Source of the DNA: Arenimonas maotaiensis | GTDB lineage: Bacteria > Pseudomonadota > Gammaproteobacteria > Xanthomonadales > Xanthomonadaceae | Assembly: GCF_014638745.1 (NCBI RefSeq) | Contig: NZ_BMFO01000004.1 | Span: 1-64,000 of the forward strand | Length of the DNA: 64,000 nucleotides | Direction of reading: 5' to 3' | Part shown: piece after piece, positions 42,863-57,401 of the stretch | How positions within the stretch are numbered: position 1 is the stretch's first letter | How the letters are laid out: each line of letters begins with the position of its first letter | Program-made: the position numbers and the translations under genes | The notes under the pieces: generated by a model | Database searches by the model: none | Told to the model about the DNA's origin: nothing | Seen by the model: the letters and a program-made list of their open reading frames with translations, nothing else

Positions 42863-44059
42863 ATGAAAGACGTCGTCCTCTCGTTCTCCGGTGGCCTGGA
42901 CACCAGCTTCTGCATTCCCTACCTGCAGGCGCAGGGCTACCGCGTGCATACCGTGTTCGCCAACACCGGCGGCGTCAGCGCCGAGGAGCTGGCCTACATC
43001 GAGCAGCGCGCGGCCGAACTCGGCGCGGCGTCGCACCGCACGCTGGATCTGGCCCAGGATCTGTTCGAATCCTTCGTCACGCCCTTCGTCTGGGCCGGCG
43101 AGAACTACCAGAACCAGTATCCGCTGCTGGTGTCCGACCGCTACCTGATTGTGCAGCATACCTTGGCCCGTTGCCGCGAGCTCGGCACCCGCTACGTGGC
43201 GCACGGCTGCACCGGCATGGGCAACGACCAGGTCCGCTTCGACGTCGCCATCCAGTCGCTGGGCGATTACACCATCCTGGCGCCGATCCGCGAGATCCAG
43301 AAGCAGCACACCCATGTGCGCCAGTACGAGCAGGAATACCTGGAAGCCCGCGGCTTCGCGGTGCCGGCCAAGCAGAAGGCCTACACCATCAACGAGAACG
43401 TGTTGGGCATCACTCTGTCCGGCGGCGAGATCGACCAATGGCAGGCGCCGGCGCCGGAACTGAAGGGCTGGTGCGCCAAGCGCGCCGAGTGGCCGATCGA
43501 GGCCCTGCAGGTCCGCCTCGGCTTCGAGAACGGCGTGGCCGTGCGCCTGAACGGCCAGCCGATGGCCGGGGGCGCGATGCTCAAGGAACTGAACCGCCTG
43601 TTCGCCGCCTACGGTGTGGGCACCGGCCTGTACACCGGCGACACCACCATCGGCCTCAAGGGCCGCATCGTGTTCGAAGCCCCGGGACTGACCGCCCTGC
43701 AGACCGCGCACCGCGCGCTGGAAGAGGCGGTGCTGAGCAAACAGCAGAACCGCTTCAAGCCCACCGTCGGCCGTAAATGGGTGGAGCTGGTGTACGAAGG
43801 CTTCTTCTTCGATCCGCTGAAGACCGATCTGGAGGCCTATCTGCGCGCCAGCCAGGGTTGCATCAACGGCGAGGTCACCCTGCGCACCGAGGGCGGCTCG
43901 GTCACCGCCGTGGCGGTCGAATCCGCGCATATCCTGCAGGCCAAGGGCGCCACTTACGCGCAGTCCGCGAACTGGGGCGCGGCCGAGGCCGAGGGCTTCA
44001 TCCAACTGTTCGGCATGAGCTCGAACCTGTGGGCCAAGGTCAACGGAGACCGTGCATGA
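42863..44059 (+). CDS. argG: Argininosuccinate synthase
   Basis: A 398-residue ATP-dependent ligase joining citrulline and aspartate. The PP-loop is [16 protein letters not shown], with [15 protein letters not shown] and [12 protein letters not shown]. The sequence and starting segment resemble the short Xanthomonas/Bacteroidetes-like type rather than the E. coli form. It is 12 bases after argF' and overlaps the deacetylase gene by four bases. Confidence 0.95.
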   Translation: MKDVVLSFSGGLDTSFCIPYLQAQGYRVHTVFANTGGVSAEELAYIEQRAAELGAASHRTLDLAQDLFESFVTPFVWAGENYQNQYPLLVSDRYLIVQHTLARCRELGTRYVAHGCTGMGNDQVRFDVAIQSLGDYTILAPIREIQKQHTHVRQYEQEYLEARGFAVPAKQKAYTINENVLGITLSGGEIDQWQAPAPELKGWCAKRAEWPIEALQVRLGFENGVAVRLNGQPMAGGAMLKELNRLFAAYGVGTGLYTGDTTIGLKGRIVFEAPGLTALQTAHRALEEAVLSKQQNRFKPTVGRKWVELVYEGFFFDPLKTDLEAYLRASQGCINGEVTLRTEGGSVTAVAVESAHILQAKGATYAQSANWGAAEAEGFIQLFGMSSNLWAKVNGDRA

Positions 44060-45156
44060 GCGAGGCCCTGCTGGCGCGGACGCTCGAGCACCTGAGGCAT
44101 CTGGTCGCGTTCGATACCCGCAATCCGCCGCGTGCCATCGGCACCGGCGGCATCTTCGATTACCTGCGCGCCAACCTGCCGGACTTCAGCTGCACGCTGA
44201 CCGACCACGGCGCCGGCGCGGTGTCCCTGTTGGCCGTGCGCGGCGCGCCGACCACGCTGTTCAACGTACATCTGGACACGGTGCCGTCGGCGCCGGGTTG
44301 GAGCCGGAATCCGCATGAACTGCTGGTCGAAGACGGCCGTGCCATCGGCTTGGGCGCCTGCGATATCAAGGGCGCCGCCGCCGGCCTGCTGGCCGCGGCC
44401 GAATCGGCGACCGGCGACGCCGCGTTCCTGTTCAGCAGCGACGAGGAGGCCAATGACCCGCGCTGCATCGCGGCCTTCCTGGCCGGCGATCACGGCTTTA
44501 CCGATGTCATCGTGTCCGAGCCGACCCGCTGCGAAGCGGTGTTGGCGCACCGCGGCATCGCCGCGGCGATGGTCCGGTTCCGCGGCGAATCCGGCCATGC
44601 CTCGAAAATCCGTAATCCGATGCAGAGCGCCGTGCACCAGGCCCTGCTTTGGGGCGGGCAGGCGCTGGCGTTGGCCGAACGGGAAAACCATCAGCGCTTC
44701 GGCGGCCTGACCGGCATGCCGTTCAACATCGGCAGGATGGACGGCGGCATCAAGGCCAACATGATTGCCGGCGAAGCCGAGCTGCGCCTGGGCTTCCGGC
44801 CGTTGCCGACGCAGTCGCCGGAGGCGTTGCACGCCGCGTTCGCGGCCCTGTTGCCGGAGGTCGCGAAAGACTACGAAATCACCTTCGCCGGTCCGACGTT
44901 GCCGGCCGGCGACACCGCCCAAGCTGAAGCCCGCCGGTTGCGCGCCCGTGATTTCGCCGAGGCGCTGGAGTTGCCGGTCGGCCACGCGGTCGACTTCTGG
45001 ACCGAGGCCTCGCTGTTCTCGGCCGCCGGCCTGAACGCCCTCGTGTTCGGCCCCGGCGACATCGCGCAGGCGCACACCGCCGACGAGTGGGTGGCGCTGG
45101 AGCAGCTGCAAACCGCCGTCCGCCATTACGTCCGCATCCTCGGAGGCCGCGCATGA
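44056..45156 (+). CDS. argE: Acetylcitrulline/acetylornithine deacetylase (M20 family)
   Basis: A 366-residue zinc-dependent deacetylase. Ligands: [12 protein letters not shown], the aspartate in [13 protein letters not shown], the glutamates in SSDEEANDP, and ESGHASKI in the dimer domain. In Xanthomonas the equivalent enzyme acts on N-acetylcitrulline, matching the carbamoyltransferase encoded two genes upstream. It overlaps argG and argB/A by ATGA on both sides. Confidence 0.92.
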   Translation: MSEALLARTLEHLRHLVAFDTRNPPRAIGTGGIFDYLRANLPDFSCTLTDHGAGAVSLLAVRGAPTTLFNVHLDTVPSAPGWSRNPHELLVEDGRAIGLGACDIKGAAAGLLAAAESATGDAAFLFSSDEEANDPRCIAAFLAGDHGFTDVIVSEPTRCEAVLAHRGIAAAMVRFRGESGHASKIRNPMQSAVHQALLWGGQALALAERENHQRFGGLTGMPFNIGRMDGGIKANMIAGEAELRLGFRPLPTQSPEALHAAFAALLPEVAKDYEITFAGPTLPAGDTAQAEARRLRARDFAEALELPVGHAVDFWTEASLFSAAGLNALVFGPGDIAQAHTADEWVALEQLQTAVRHYVRILGGRA

Positions 45157-46477
45157 GCGCCGATAGCCAAGTCCGCGACACCATCGTGCGCCTGCTCAGC
45201 AACATCGGCAGCGCCAAGGAGATCCAACAGTACCTGAAGCGCTTCTCGCAGCGCGACGCCTCGCGCTTCGCCGTGGTCAAGGTCGGCGGCGCCATCCTGC
45301 GCGACGACCTCGACGCGTTGGTGTCCTCGCTCGGGTTCCTGCAGCAGGTCGGCCTGACGCCGATCGTGCTGCACGGCGCCGGTCCGCAGCTGGATGCCGA
45401 GCTGGCCGCGCAGGGCGTGCGCAAGCGCACCGTCGACGGCCTGCGGGTGACCACCGGCAAGGTGTTGAAGACCGTGCGCCGGGTCTGCCTGCAGGAGAAC
45501 CTGCGCCTGGTCGAAGCGCTGCAGGTGCAGGGCATCCGCGCCGTGTCGCTGAATTCCGGCGTGTTGGAAGCCAAACTGCTGGATGCCAAGCGCTACGGCA
45601 TGGTCGGCAAGGTGGTGACGGTGCATACCGAGGCCATCTATTCGGCGATCAAGTCCGGCTCGATCCCGGTCATCTCCTCGCTGGGCGAAACCGCCGACGG
45701 CCAGATCGTCAACATCAACGCCGACTGGGCCGCCAACGAAGTGGTCAAGACCCTCAAGCCGTACAAGATCATCTTCCTGACCGGCACCGGCGGCTTGCTC
45801 GACGGCGAGGGACGCATCATCGATTCGATCAACCTGTCCACCGACTACGCGCAGCTGATCCGCCAGCCCTGGCTGCATTCGGGCATGAAGGTCAAGATCG
45901 AACAGATCGCCGCCCTGCTGGAGGATCTGCCGAAGGAAAGCTCGGTGTCGATCACCAAGCCGTCCGAGTTGGCCAAGGAGCTGTTCACCCACCGCGGTTC
46001 CGGCACCTTGGTGCGCAAGGGCCAGCGCATCCAGTCGGCGAAGGGCTGGTCCAGGATCGACAAGGTAAAACTGCAGAAGCTGCTGGAGTCCGGCTTCGGC
46101 AAGAAGATGCGCGCCGGCTATTTCCGCGACAACAGCCCGGCCAAGGTCTATTACAGTGCCGATTACCGCGCCGCGCTGGTGTTGCTGGACGCGCCCGGCG
46201 GCCGTTATCTCGACAAGTTCGCGGTCGCCGATGACGCGCAGGGCGAGGGCCTGGGCGCCGCCGCCTGGTCGGTGATGCGGCAGGAGACGCCCAAGCTGTT
46301 CTGGCGTTCGCGGCACGATAATCCGATCAATGCCTTCTACCTGCAGGCCGCCGACGGCTGCCTGAAGTGCGGGCATTGGACGGTGTTCTGGTACGGGCTG
46401 GAGGGTTTCGCCGAAATCGAACGGGCGGTGGCCTACTGCCTGGACAAGCCGGCCAGCTTCCACGAAGCGGAGGGCGC

Positions 46478-46481
<4 letters not shown>
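45153..46481 (+). CDS. argB: Bifunctional N-acetylglutamate kinase/synthase
   Basis: A 442-residue fusion. The N-terminal amino-acid-kinase domain (about 30-290) shows [25 protein letters not shown] and [13 protein letters not shown]. The C-terminal part (about 300-442) is the vertebrate-like GNAT synthase domain with [24 protein letters not shown] and [18 protein letters not shown]. It carries out the first two steps of arginine synthesis and is usually feedback-inhibited by arginine. It overlaps both neighbouring genes by four bases. Confidence 0.95.
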
Positions 46482-47430
<949 letters not shown>

Positions 47431-47434
<4 letters not shown>

Positions 47435-48729
47435 ACGACAACGTCATCTGGGCCAAGCCCGGCTTCGAAATCGACGCCGCCATCCAGCGCTTCCTGGCCG
47501 GCGAGGACATCCAGTCCGACCGCGCCCTGTTCGTGTACGACATCGCGGCCAGCAAGGCGCATGCCGAGGGCCTGCAGCGCATCGGCATCCTGAGCGAAGC
47601 CGAATGCGCCGATTTGCTGCGCGAGCTGGATGCCTTGGCCGCGCTGTACGCCGCCGGCGGCTTCACGCTCGATGAGCGCTTCGAGGACGGCCACAGCGCC
47701 ATCGAGCAGTTCCTGACCGAGCGCTTGGGCGATACCGGCCGCAAGATCCACACCGGCCGCAGCCGCAACGACCAGGTGCTGGTCGCCTCGCGCCTGTGGC
47801 TGAAGGCCCAGCTGCACGAGCTCGCGTCGCTGTGCGCCGGCATCGCCGCCGGCGCCCTGCAACGCGCCCGCGCCGAAGCGCTGGTGCCGATGCCGGGCTA
47901 TACCCACCTGCAGCGCGCCATGGTGTCCTCGCTCGGCATGTGGTGGGGCGCTTGGGCCGAGGCCTTCCTCGATGATGCCGAACGCGCCCGCCAGACGCTG
48001 ACTTGGATCGACGCCAATCCGCTCGGCTCGGCGTCCGGCTTCGGCGTCAACCTGCCGCTCGACCGCGCGCACAGCACGCAGGCGCTCGGCTTCGCGCGCA
48101 CCCAGCAGGTCGCCACCTATGCCCAGCTGTCGCGCGGCAAGTTCGAGCTGGCGGCGCTGGAGGCCTTGTTGTCGGCGATGGGCGACCTGCGCCGGTTGGC
48201 GTGGGACCTGTCGCTGTTCACCAGCAGCGAGTTCGGCTTCGTGCGCTTGCCGCCGGCCTACCAGACCGGCAGTTCGCTGATGCCGAACAAGCGCAATCCG
48301 GATCTGGTCGAATTGCTGCGCGCTTCCTATGCCGTGGTGTCCGGCGCGCGCAATGAGCTGGAGCAGGTACTGTCGTTGCCGTCCGGCTACCACCGCGATC
48401 TGCAGTTCACCAAGGCGCCGGTGCTGCGCGGTTTCGGACATGGCTTGGCGGCCTTGGCCTTGGTGCCGGAACTGCTGGCCAAGCTGGAATGGCATCCGGA
48501 GGCCTTGGACGCGGCCATCGAGCCGTCGATGCACGCCACCGACCTGGCCATCGAGTTCGCGCGCGACGGCCTGCCGTTCCGCGAGGCTTACGTGAAAGCG
48601 GCCGATCCTGCGCTGTGGCAGGGTCGCTCGGCCGATGACAGCCTGCAGGCGCGGACCTCGGCCGGTTCCGGCGTCAATTTGGGGTTGGACGTGTTGGCGG
48701 CGCGGCTGGCGGTCTTCACCGCCGGTTGA
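47431..48729 (+). CDS. argH: Argininosuccinate lyase
   Basis: A 432-residue member of the fumarase/aspartase superfamily that releases arginine and fumarate. Signature segments: [47 protein letters not shown] and [12 protein letters not shown], which contains the catalytic serine loop. It is slightly shorter than the E. coli enzyme. It is the last gene of the operon; its stop is directly adjacent to the convergent GspE-type gene, and no terminator is visible between them. Confidence 0.96.
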
Positions 48730-50418
<1,689 letters not shown>

Positions 50419-50441
50419 ATGCGGTCCTGACGATGTTGAAT

Positions 50442-50518
<77 letters not shown>

Positions 50519-50685
50519 ATGTCCGGATATTTTACTGCATTTCGGTGCCGGAGGAAAAGGGTTTCGCGCGAAAAATTCCGGGGAAGCCTCCGCAACCGCC
50601 ATGCGAGCCGGTTTTCGGCGGTCGCCAAAACGCCCGCCTCCGCGCCAAACCGTTAGAATGGCGGCTTGGAACTCTGGAGACACCC

Positions 50686-52044
50686 GTGATCAAGCCCCGT
50701 ACCCCGGCCGGCACCTTGGAACTGTTGCCCGGCGAACAACGCGCCTTCAACCACATGCTCGAGGTCATCGGCCGCAATTACCGCCGTTTCGGCTTCCAGC
50801 CGATCGAAACCCCGGTATTCGAACTTACCGAGGTGCTGCTGACCAAGACCGGCGGCGAGACCGAGCGCCAGGTCTATTTCGTGCAGTCGACCGGCGCGCT
50901 GGAGCAGGGCGGCGCGCCCGAACTGGCGCTGCGCTTTGACCTGACCGTGCCCTTGGCCCGTTATGTGGCCGAGCACGAGCACCAGCTGGCGTTTCCGTTC
51001 CGCCGCTACCAGATCCAGCGCGTGTACCGCGGCGAGCGCGCGCAGAAAGGGCGCTTCCGCGAGTTCTACCAGTGCGACATCGACGTCATCGGCAAGGATT
51101 CGCTGCCGGTGCGCTACGACGCCGAGATCCCGGCGGTCATCCACGCCGTGTTCTCCGAACTGGCCATCGGTCCGTTCACCATCTCGCTCAACAACCGCAA
51201 GATCCTGCGCGGTTTCTTCGAGGCCATGGGCATCAGCGACGGCGAGCATCAGGCGCTGGTGCTGCGCGAAATCGACAAGATCGACAAACGCGGTGCCGAA
51301 GCGGTGGCGCAGACCCTGAAAGGCGAGGGCTTCAACCTGCCGCACGCCGCCGTCGAGAAGATCCTCGGCTTCGTGCTGCGCCGCTCCAGCACGCACGATT
51401 CGGCCATGGCGATCCTGGCCGAGCTCAAGGCCGAGCACCCGCAGACCGCCGAGGGCGTCGATGAGCTGGCCGAGGTGCTGACTTTGATCAAAGCCCTAGG
51501 CGTGCCGGAAAACCGCTACGCGCTGAACTTCTCGATCGCGCGCGGCCTGGATTACTACACCGGCACGGTGTACGAGACCACGCTCGACGACTACCCGCAG
51601 ATCGGCTCGATCTGTTCCGGCGGCCGTTACGAGAACCTGGCCAGCCATTACAGCAAGTCCAAGCTGCCCGGCGTCGGCATTTCGATCGGCGCCAGCCGGC
51701 TGTTCTGGCAATTGCGCGAGGCGGGCCTGATTACCCCGGACGCGCAGAGCCACATGGTGCTGGTCGGTCTGATGCGCGACGAGGACCTGCCAGAGGCCTT
51801 GGCCATCGCGCGCGAACTGCGCGGCGCCGGCATAGACTGCGAAGTGCAGCTGGAGGCCAAGAAGCTGGCCAAGCAGTTCCAGTACGCCGACAAGGTCGGC
51901 TTCAGCTACATGGTGCTGTACGGCGAGAGCGAGCAGGCCAAGGGCGTGGTCAGCCTGAAGAACCTGGCGACCGGCAAGCAGGTCGAGATCGCCCGCGGCG
52001 ATCTGCTGCCGTGCCTGAGCCAAGCGCGCGACTGGGGGTTGTGA
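50686..52044 (+). CDS. hisS: Histidyl-tRNA synthetase
   Basis: A 452-residue class II synthetase. Motif 2 region [31 protein letters not shown], histidine-binding [20 protein letters not shown] and motif 3 [13 protein letters not shown] are present, followed by the anticodon-binding domain. The start is GTG at 50686 (GTG-ATC-AAG), eight bases after GGAGA; no suitable ATG exists. TAGAAT at 50654-50659 may be the -10 box. The stop overlaps the histidine-ammonia-lyase-like gene (TGATG). Confidence 0.95.
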   Translation: MIKPRTPAGTLELLPGEQRAFNHMLEVIGRNYRRFGFQPIETPVFELTEVLLTKTGGETERQVYFVQSTGALEQGGAPELALRFDLTVPLARYVAEHEHQLAFPFRRYQIQRVYRGERAQKGRFREFYQCDIDVIGKDSLPVRYDAEIPAVIHAVFSELAIGPFTISLNNRKILRGFFEAMGISDGEHQALVLREIDKIDKRGAEAVAQTLKGEGFNLPHAAVEKILGFVLRRSSTHDSAMAILAELKAEHPQTAEGVDELAEVLTLIKALGVPENRYALNFSIARGLDYYTGTVYETTLDDYPQIGSICSGGRYENLASHYSKSKLPGVGISIGASRLFWQLREAGLITPDAQSHMVLVGLMRDEDLPEALAIARELRGAGIDCEVQLEAKKLAKQFQYADKVGFSYMVLYGESEQAKGVVSLKNLATGKQVEIARGDLLPCLSQARDWGL

Positions 52045-53927
52045 TGAAGTCGATCACGCTCGACGGCAATTCCCTGAACCACGACCAGCTGGTCGCCGTC
52101 GCCTACGGCGCCAGCGTGGTGCTGGATCCGGCGCAGCTGCCGAACGTGGCGGACACCGCCGAGTTCCTGGCCGAACAGGTCAAGCAGCAGGAGCCGCTGT
52201 ACGGCGTGTCCACCGGCTTCGGCTCGAACGCCGACAAGCTGCTGGGCGCCCACCACATCCGCGACAGCCGGCGCGGCGGCGGATCCTTGCTGGAAGAGCT
52301 GCAGCGCAACCTGATCATCACCCATGCGGTCTGCGTCGGCGAGCCGTTCGCGCCGGAGGTGGTGCGCGCGATGATGGCGATCCGCATCAACACATTGATG
52401 CGCGGCCACTCCGGCATCCGGGTCGAGACCCTGCAGGCCCTGGCCGCCATGCTCAACGCCGGCGTCGTGCCGGTGGTGCCGATGCTCGGTTCGGTCGGCG
52501 CCAGCGGCGATCTGGCGCCGCTGTCGCATCTGGCCATCGTGCTGCTCGGCGGCGGCGAGGCGTTCTACCAAGGCCGGCGTCTGCCGGGCGCCGAGGCCTT
52601 GTCGCAGGCCGGTCTGGCGCCGATCGCGTTGTCGCATAAGGAAGGTCTGGCGCTGAACAACGGCACTGCGCAGATGCTGGCCACCGGCGTGTTGGCCGTG
52701 GCCCGGTTGGAAGAGTTGTGCGATACCGCCGATTTGGCCGCGGCGATGACTCTCGACGCCTTCGCCGGCCGTCTGCGTGCCTTCGACGAGCATGTGCACG
52801 CGCTGCGCCCGCATCCGGGGCAGGTGCACGTCGCCGCGCACCTGCAGACGCTGTTGCGCGGCTCGACGCTGACCGATATCGCCTACCACCTGGTGCCGAA
52901 GTTCAAGAGCTGGTTGCCGGGTTGCTGGCCGGATGCCGAGCTGGACGCGCTGAATTTCGACATCGCTTGGGATTGGGTGCCGCCGGGCCAGCGCCACGGC
53001 CGCGAGAAGTTCTATACCCGTTTCATGCCATTCCGCGGTGGCAAGAAGCACCAGCCGCAGGACAGCTATTCGCTGCGGTGCATCCCGCAGGTGCACGGCG
53101 CGGTGCGCGACGCCATCGCGCAGGCCAAGCGCGTGCTGGAGATCGAGCTGAACGCGGTCACCGACAACCCGCTGATCTTCCCGGACCTGCCGGGCGCGCG
53201 CAACATCGAGGACCGCATCGTCTCGGCCGGCCATTTCCACGGCATGCCGCTGGCGCTGGTGATGAGCTACGTCAAGGCCGCCATCCCGGTGCTGGCCTCG
53301 ATCTCGGAGCGCCGCCTGAACAAGCTGGTCGATCCGGCCACCAACGACGGCTTGCCGGCGTTCCTGATCGGCAACGAAGACGGCACCGAAAGCGGCTTCA
53401 TGATCGTGCAGTACACCGCCGCCGCCATCGTCAACGACCTCGCCACGCGCGCGCATCCGGCCTCGGTGTATTCGGTGCCGACCAGCGCCAACGCCGAGGA
53501 TCACGTGTCGATGGGCGCCAACGAGGCGCGGCACGTGCTCGACATGACGCACGACCTGGCCAAGGTCATCGCGCTGGAGATCTATACCGCCGCGCAGGCC
53601 CTGGATTTCCGCCGCGATATGATCAACGCCGCGCGCAGTCTGGCGGCGCGGCATGGGGTTGAAGCACTGGCCGGCAAGATCAACGGCGCGCCCACACCGG
53701 AGCATCCCGACTATCCGGTGTTCCTGCAGGAGGTCGCGGCGTTGCGGGCCGAATTGGCCGAGGCCGGCGAGTTCAGCGCCGGCGAGGCCGTGCGCGCCGC
53801 GCTCGGGGCCTTGCGCAGGCACATCGCCTTCATGCCGGCCGACCGCGCGATGGATGGCGAGGTCCAGCGCATGGTCGAGCTGATCAAGCACGGCGAGCTG
53901 TTGATGGCCGCGCGCGCCGCCGCATGA
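52044..53927 (+). CDS. Histidine-ammonia-lyase-like aromatic amino acid lyase with an insertion
   Basis: A 627-residue MIO enzyme, over 100 residues longer than ordinary histidase. The MIO triad is Ala153-Ser154-Gly155 in GSVGASGDLAPLSH. Residues corresponding to the P. putida HAL active site are present: Tyr53 (YGVSTGFG), His94 (IITHAV), an asparagine in ALNNGTAQ, Tyr342 and Arg345 (DSYSLRC) and the Glu in ANAEDHVSM. This argues for histidine rather than phenylalanine or tyrosine as substrate. An extra block at about 278-338 (PKFKSWLPGCW through RGGKKHQPQ) and a long C-terminus set it apart. No other hut gene is nearby. It lies between hisS and a phosphoesterase gene, overlapping both. Confidence 0.82.
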   Translation: MKSITLDGNSLNHDQLVAVAYGASVVLDPAQLPNVADTAEFLAEQVKQQEPLYGVSTGFGSNADKLLGAHHIRDSRRGGGSLLEELQRNLIITHAVCVGEPFAPEVVRAMMAIRINTLMRGHSGIRVETLQALAAMLNAGVVPVVPMLGSVGASGDLAPLSHLAIVLLGGGEAFYQGRRLPGAEALSQAGLAPIALSHKEGLALNNGTAQMLATGVLAVARLEELCDTADLAAAMTLDAFAGRLRAFDEHVHALRPHPGQVHVAAHLQTLLRGSTLTDIAYHLVPKFKSWLPGCWPDAELDALNFDIAWDWVPPGQRHGREKFYTRFMPFRGGKKHQPQDSYSLRCIPQVHGAVRDAIAQAKRVLEIELNAVTDNPLIFPDLPGARNIEDRIVSAGHFHGMPLALVMSYVKAAIPVLASISERRLNKLVDPATNDGLPAFLIGNEDGTESGFMIVQYTAAAIVNDLATRAHPASVYSVPTSANAEDHVSMGANEARHVLDMTHDLAKVIALEIYTAAQALDFRRDMINAARSLAARHGVEALAGKINGAPTPEHPDYPVFLQEVAALRAELAEAGEFSAGEAVRAALGALRRHIAFMPADRAMDGEVQRMVELIKHGELLMAARAAA

Positions 53928-55492
53928 ACCGCTCGGCGCGCATCGCGCTGGCCGTGCTGCTGTCGTCCTTGGCGCTGGCGGCTTCGGCCCGCGACTGCCG
54001 CAGCCATGTGTTTCTCGATGCCGACGGCGACGGCGTGTTCGATGCCGGCGAACGCGGCCTGCGCAATATCGCGGTGTCCGACGGCCAGCATATCGTGCGT
54101 ACCGACGGCGCCGGCCGTTATCGGCTGAAGGCGCGCCCCGGCCGAACCCTGTTCGTGATCAAACCGCCTGGATTCGATCTGCCGCGCCGTGCCGACGGCC
54201 TGCCGGACCGCTTCGCCAACCAAGCCGGCGACCTGAAGTACGGCGGCGTGCGCCGCTCGGACAGCGCCTGCCGCGACTTCGCCTTACTGCCCGAGGCGGC
54301 CGCGACCTCGCCGCTGTCGGTGCTGGTGTTCGGCGACCCGCAGCCGAAATCGGCGCAGGACGTCGACTATTACCGCCGCGATATCGTCGAACCGCTGATC
54401 GGCAACGCCAACGCGCGTCTGGGCATCAGCTTGGGCGACATCGTGCACGACGACCTGATGCTGCTGCCGGCGGTCAAGGCCGTCGATAAATCCCTGGGCG
54501 TGCCGTGGCTGTATGCCCCGGGCAACCACGATCTCGATTTCGACGCGCCGGACGACGCGCGCTCGCTGGAAAGCTTCCGCGCTCAGTTCGGCCCGGACAC
54601 CTTCGCCTGGGAAGAGCGCGAGGCCAATTTCATCGTGCTCGACGACGTCATCTACCGTCCGGGCGCAACGCCGGATTACATCGGCGGCCTGCGCGAAAGC
54701 CAGTTCCATTTCCTGGCCCGCTACTTGGCCGGCGCCGACAAAAACAAGCTGCTGGTGATCGCCGCGCACATCCCGCTGTTCCAGACCCGCAGCGACCGCG
54801 ACACCTTCCGCCGCGCCGACCGCCAGCGCCTGTTCCGGCTGCTGGAGCCGTTCCGCGACGTGCTGCTGCTGACCGCGCATTCGCACACGCAGACGCATCT
54901 GCGCCACGGACCCGACAGCGACTGGTACGGGGCAGGCCGCCTGCACGAATACAACGCCGGCGCCGCCTGCGGTGCGTTCTGGTCCGGCGTGAAAGACGCC
55001 GCCGGCATTCCGGACAGCACCATGAGCGACGGCACGCCGAACGGCTATGCGCGGCTGACCGTCGCCGCCCGCGATTACCGCCTGCAGTGGTTCAACGCCC
55101 GGCAAGCGCCGCAGGCCGCGATGGCACTGCATGCACCGAAGGTGCTGCGCCGCGGCGCCTATCCCGGTTTCGGTCTGTACGCCAACGTGTTCATGGCCCG
55201 GCCGGATACCGTGGTCGAAGCCCGCGTCGATGGCGGCGCATGGCGGCCGATGACGCGTGTGCTGCAACCCGATCCGCGCGTGCTGGCCGAGAATCTGGCC
55301 GATGATGACGCGAACGCGTTGCGCGGCGATGACCGCCTGCCGGAAGCCACGCCGTCCAGCCATCTCTGGCGCCTGCCGTTACCGACCGATTTACCGGTCG
55401 GCGAGCACCAAATCGACGTCCGGGCCCGTGACCCGTGGTTGGGCGAGGTGCTGGAGACTGCCGTTTACCGCCTGCAGGACGCCGGCCCTTAA
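53924..55492 (+). CDS. Exported calcineurin-like metallophosphoesterase
   Basis: A 522-residue protein with a signal peptide ([17 protein letters not shown]). An N-terminal SdrD/transthyretin-like beta domain ([18 protein letters not shown]) precedes the metallophosphoesterase core: [31 protein letters not shown] and TAHSHTQTH supply the two-metal site. A C-terminal beta domain (about 390-520) follows. The architecture matches the N- and C-terminal accessory domains described for this phosphoesterase group; substrates are unknown. It starts in the stop of the lyase gene (ATGA) and its stop overlaps that of the convergent mtnC. Confidence 0.87.
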   Translation: MNRSARIALAVLLSSLALAASARDCRSHVFLDADGDGVFDAGERGLRNIAVSDGQHIVRTDGAGRYRLKARPGRTLFVIKPPGFDLPRRADGLPDRFANQAGDLKYGGVRRSDSACRDFALLPEAAATSPLSVLVFGDPQPKSAQDVDYYRRDIVEPLIGNANARLGISLGDIVHDDLMLLPAVKAVDKSLGVPWLYAPGNHDLDFDAPDDARSLESFRAQFGPDTFAWEEREANFIVLDDVIYRPGATPDYIGGLRESQFHFLARYLAGADKNKLLVIAAHIPLFQTRSDRDTFRRADRQRLFRLLEPFRDVLLLTAHSHTQTHLRHGPDSDWYGAGRLHEYNAGAACGAFWSGVKDAAGIPDSTMSDGTPNGYARLTVAARDYRLQWFNARQAPQAAMALHAPKVLRRGAYPGFGLYANVFMARPDTVVEARVDGGAWRPMTRVLQPDPRVLAENLADDDANALRGDDRLPEATPSSHLWRLPLPTDLPVGEHQIDVRARDPWLGEVLETAVYRLQDAGP

Positions 55493-56193
55493 AGCCCGGC
55501 GATCTGGTCGAAGCGTTCCACCCGTGGGTGGCCGTTGGCGGCCTCGCGGGTGCGCGCTTCGGGATAATCGCTGCGGCGGTCGACCAGCACCGTGCGCCAG
55601 CCGGCTTCGCGCGCGGCGTCCAGCTCTTCCACGATGTCCGACAGGAACAGCAGTTCCGCGGCCGGCTTGCCGATCGCCGTGGCGATGGCGCGGTAGCTGG
55701 CGGCGTCGCGCTTGCCGCCGGTTTCGGTGTCGAAGTAGCCGCTGAACAGCGGACGCAGGTCGCCGTGTTCGGTGAAGCCGAAGAACAGCTTCTGCGCCGG
55801 CACCGAGCCAGAGCTGTACACATACAGCGGAATGCCGCGCGCGTGCCAGGCGCGCAGGGCCTCGGCGGCGTCGCCATACACCGGTGCGGCATAGGTCGCC
55901 TTCTCGTAGCCGTCGACCCAGATCATGCCCTGCAAGGCCTTCAGCGCGGTGTGCTTGCGGTCGGCGTCGGTCCAGGCCAGCAGGGTTTCGGTGATGCCGT
56001 CCAGGTCGTCGGCCGATTGCTGCGTTTCCTCCGCCACGCGCCGCAGCCACTGCGCCACGTCCGGGCGGTCGTGGTGTTCTTGCAGGAAGCCGGGCAGGGC
56101 GCGGCGGGCGTACGGGAACAGCACCTCGCGTACGAACGCGATCGAGCTGGTGGTGCCCTCGATGTCGGTGACGACGGCGCCGATGCCGCTCAT
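55489..56193 (-). CDS. mtnC: Enolase-phosphatase E1
   Basis: A 234-residue HAD enzyme of the methionine salvage pathway that enolises and dephosphorylates 2,3-diketo-5-methylthiopentyl-1-phosphate. Motif I is [15 protein letters not shown], characteristic of Mtn[14 protein letters not shown] and [12 protein letters not shown] carry motifs II and IV. The start at 56193 (MSGIGAVV) overlaps the mtnD stop by ATGA. The stop overlaps that of the convergent phosphoesterase gene by four bases. Confidence 0.95.
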   Translation of the reverse strand: MSGIGAVVTDIEGTTSSIAFVREVLFPYARRALPGFLQEHHDRPDVAQWLRRVAEETQQSADDLDGITETLLAWTDADRKHTALKALQGMIWVDGYEKATYAAPVYGDAAEALRAWHARGIPLYVYSSGSVPAQKLFFGFTEHGDLRPLFSGYFDTETGGKRDAASYRAIATAIGKPAAELLFLSDIVEELDAAREAGWRTVLVDRRSDYPEARTREAANGHPRVERFDQIAGL

Positions 56194-56738
56194 GCCGCCG
56201 GCTCGTAGCGCGGGAAGCGGGCGGCGATGCCGGAGCCGGTGAAGTAACCGACCCAGCCGTCCGGCTCGGTGAAGAAGCGGATGGCGGTGAACAGCGGTTC
56301 CGGTCCCATGTCGAACCAGTGCTTGGTGCCGTCCGGCACGCGGATCAGGTCCTGCGCTTCGCACAGCACCTCATGCACCTGATGCCCGATGTGCAGGGTG
56401 AACAGGCCGCTGCCGCGCACGAAGAAGCGCACTTCGTCTTCTTTGTGGCTGTGTTCCTCGAGGAACTTGGCGCGCATCGCCTCGCGGTCCGGATGATCCG
56501 GATTGATGCTGACCACGTCGACCGAGCGGAAGCCGTTCTCGGCCACCAGCCGGTCGATCTCCGGCCGATACAGTTCCATGATCCGCTCCGGCGTGGCGTC
56601 CGGGGCGATGTCGCGCACCGGCCAGCGTTCGAAGCTGATGCCGAGCGCGCCGAGGCGGGCGGCGATTTCGATGCCGTCACCGCTTTCGAACAGCACGGTG
56701 GACGGATCGGTTTCGGAAAAGGTGCGTAAACGGCTCAT
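56190..56738 (-). CDS. mtnD: Acireductone dioxygenase
   Basis: A 182-residue cupin metalloenzyme that cleaves acireductone to the methionine keto-acid precursor. Metal ligands: the histidines and glutamate of [14 protein letters not shown] and the later histidine in GTKHWFDMG. The identity of the bound metal (iron or nickel) decides the product and cannot be read. It overlaps mtnB and mtnC by ATGA. Confidence 0.95.
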   Translation of the reverse strand: MSRLRTFSETDPSTVLFESGDGIEIAARLGALGISFERWPVRDIAPDATPERIMELYRPEIDRLVAENGFRSVDVVSINPDHPDREAMRAKFLEEHSHKEDEVRFFVRGSGLFTLHIGHQVHEVLCEAQDLIRVPDGTKHWFDMGPEPLFTAIRFFTEPDGWVGYFTGSGIAARFPRYEPAA

Positions 56739-57367
56739 GCGCGGAACCCCAGTTTGGTCATTTCGGCGGTCAGCAGGAATTCGAAGGCGTCCAGATGGCG
56801 GCGCGCTTCGGCCAGATCGCGGCCCCAGGCGTACAGGCCGTGGCCGGCGATCAGATAGCCCCAGAACGGCTCGTCGGCGAATGCCGGTTCGATGGCGGCG
56901 CACAGCGCCGGCATGTCTTGGGAGTTCGGCACCACCGGCACGCGCACGCGGGCATCGTGGGTCTTGATGCCGTGCAGGGCTTTCAGCAGCTCGTAGCCGG
57001 CGAGTTCGATGTAGCCGGCGCGCTCGTGCCGCATCGACAGCAGGGTCTGCGCCAGCGAGTGCGTGTGCAGCACCGCGCTTGCCTCCGGCCGCAATCGGTA
57101 GATCTGGGTGTGCAGCAGGGTTTCGGCCGACGACACGCGCCCCGGTTCCACCGGTTTGCCGTCCATGTCGACGTCCATGAAATCATCCGGCGTCAGCCGG
57201 CCCTTGTCGCGGCCGCTGACGGTGATGACACAACGGCTGTCGTCCAGACGCGCGGAGAAATTGCTGCTGGTGGCCGGCGTCAGACCGGCACGCGCCAACT
57301 CGCCGGTGTGCCGGATCAGCTCGTCGACCAATTGTGCTTTACGGTCTGTCATCGTAATAAGATTCAT
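56735..57367 (-). CDS. mtnB: Methylthioribulose-1-phosphate dehydratase
   Basis: A 210-residue class II aldolase-fold zinc enzyme. [12 protein letters not shown] and [13 protein letters not shown] (two zinc histidines) and the third in [10 protein letters not shown] are conserved. The ATG at 57367 is used; a TTG six bases earlier and an internal ATG at 57352 (MTDRK) are alternatives, and no strong ribosome binding site picks between them. It is first gene of mtnBDC. mtnA and mtnP are not in the window, while an MTA deaminase is encoded at 32061. Confidence 0.93.
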   Translation of the reverse strand: MNLITMTDRKAQLVDELIRHTGELARAGLTPATSSNFSARLDDSRCVITVSGRDKGRLTPDDFMDVDMDGKPVEPGRVSSAETLLHTQIYRLRPEASAVLHTHSLAQTLLSMRHERAGYIELAGYELLKALHGIKTHDARVRVPVVPNSQDMPALCAAIEPAFADEPFWGYLIAGHGLYAWGRDLAEARRHLDAFEFLLTAEMTKLGFRA

Positions 57368-57401
57368 TCTCAATTGATTGAAAAGTCAGGAGAAAAAACA
57401 C

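Noticed and set aside
50545-50685. An upstream in-frame extension of hisS from an ATG at 50545
   Set aside because: The added residues are not family-like, the extension runs through the likely -10 box, and the GTG at 50686 has a good ribosome binding site.
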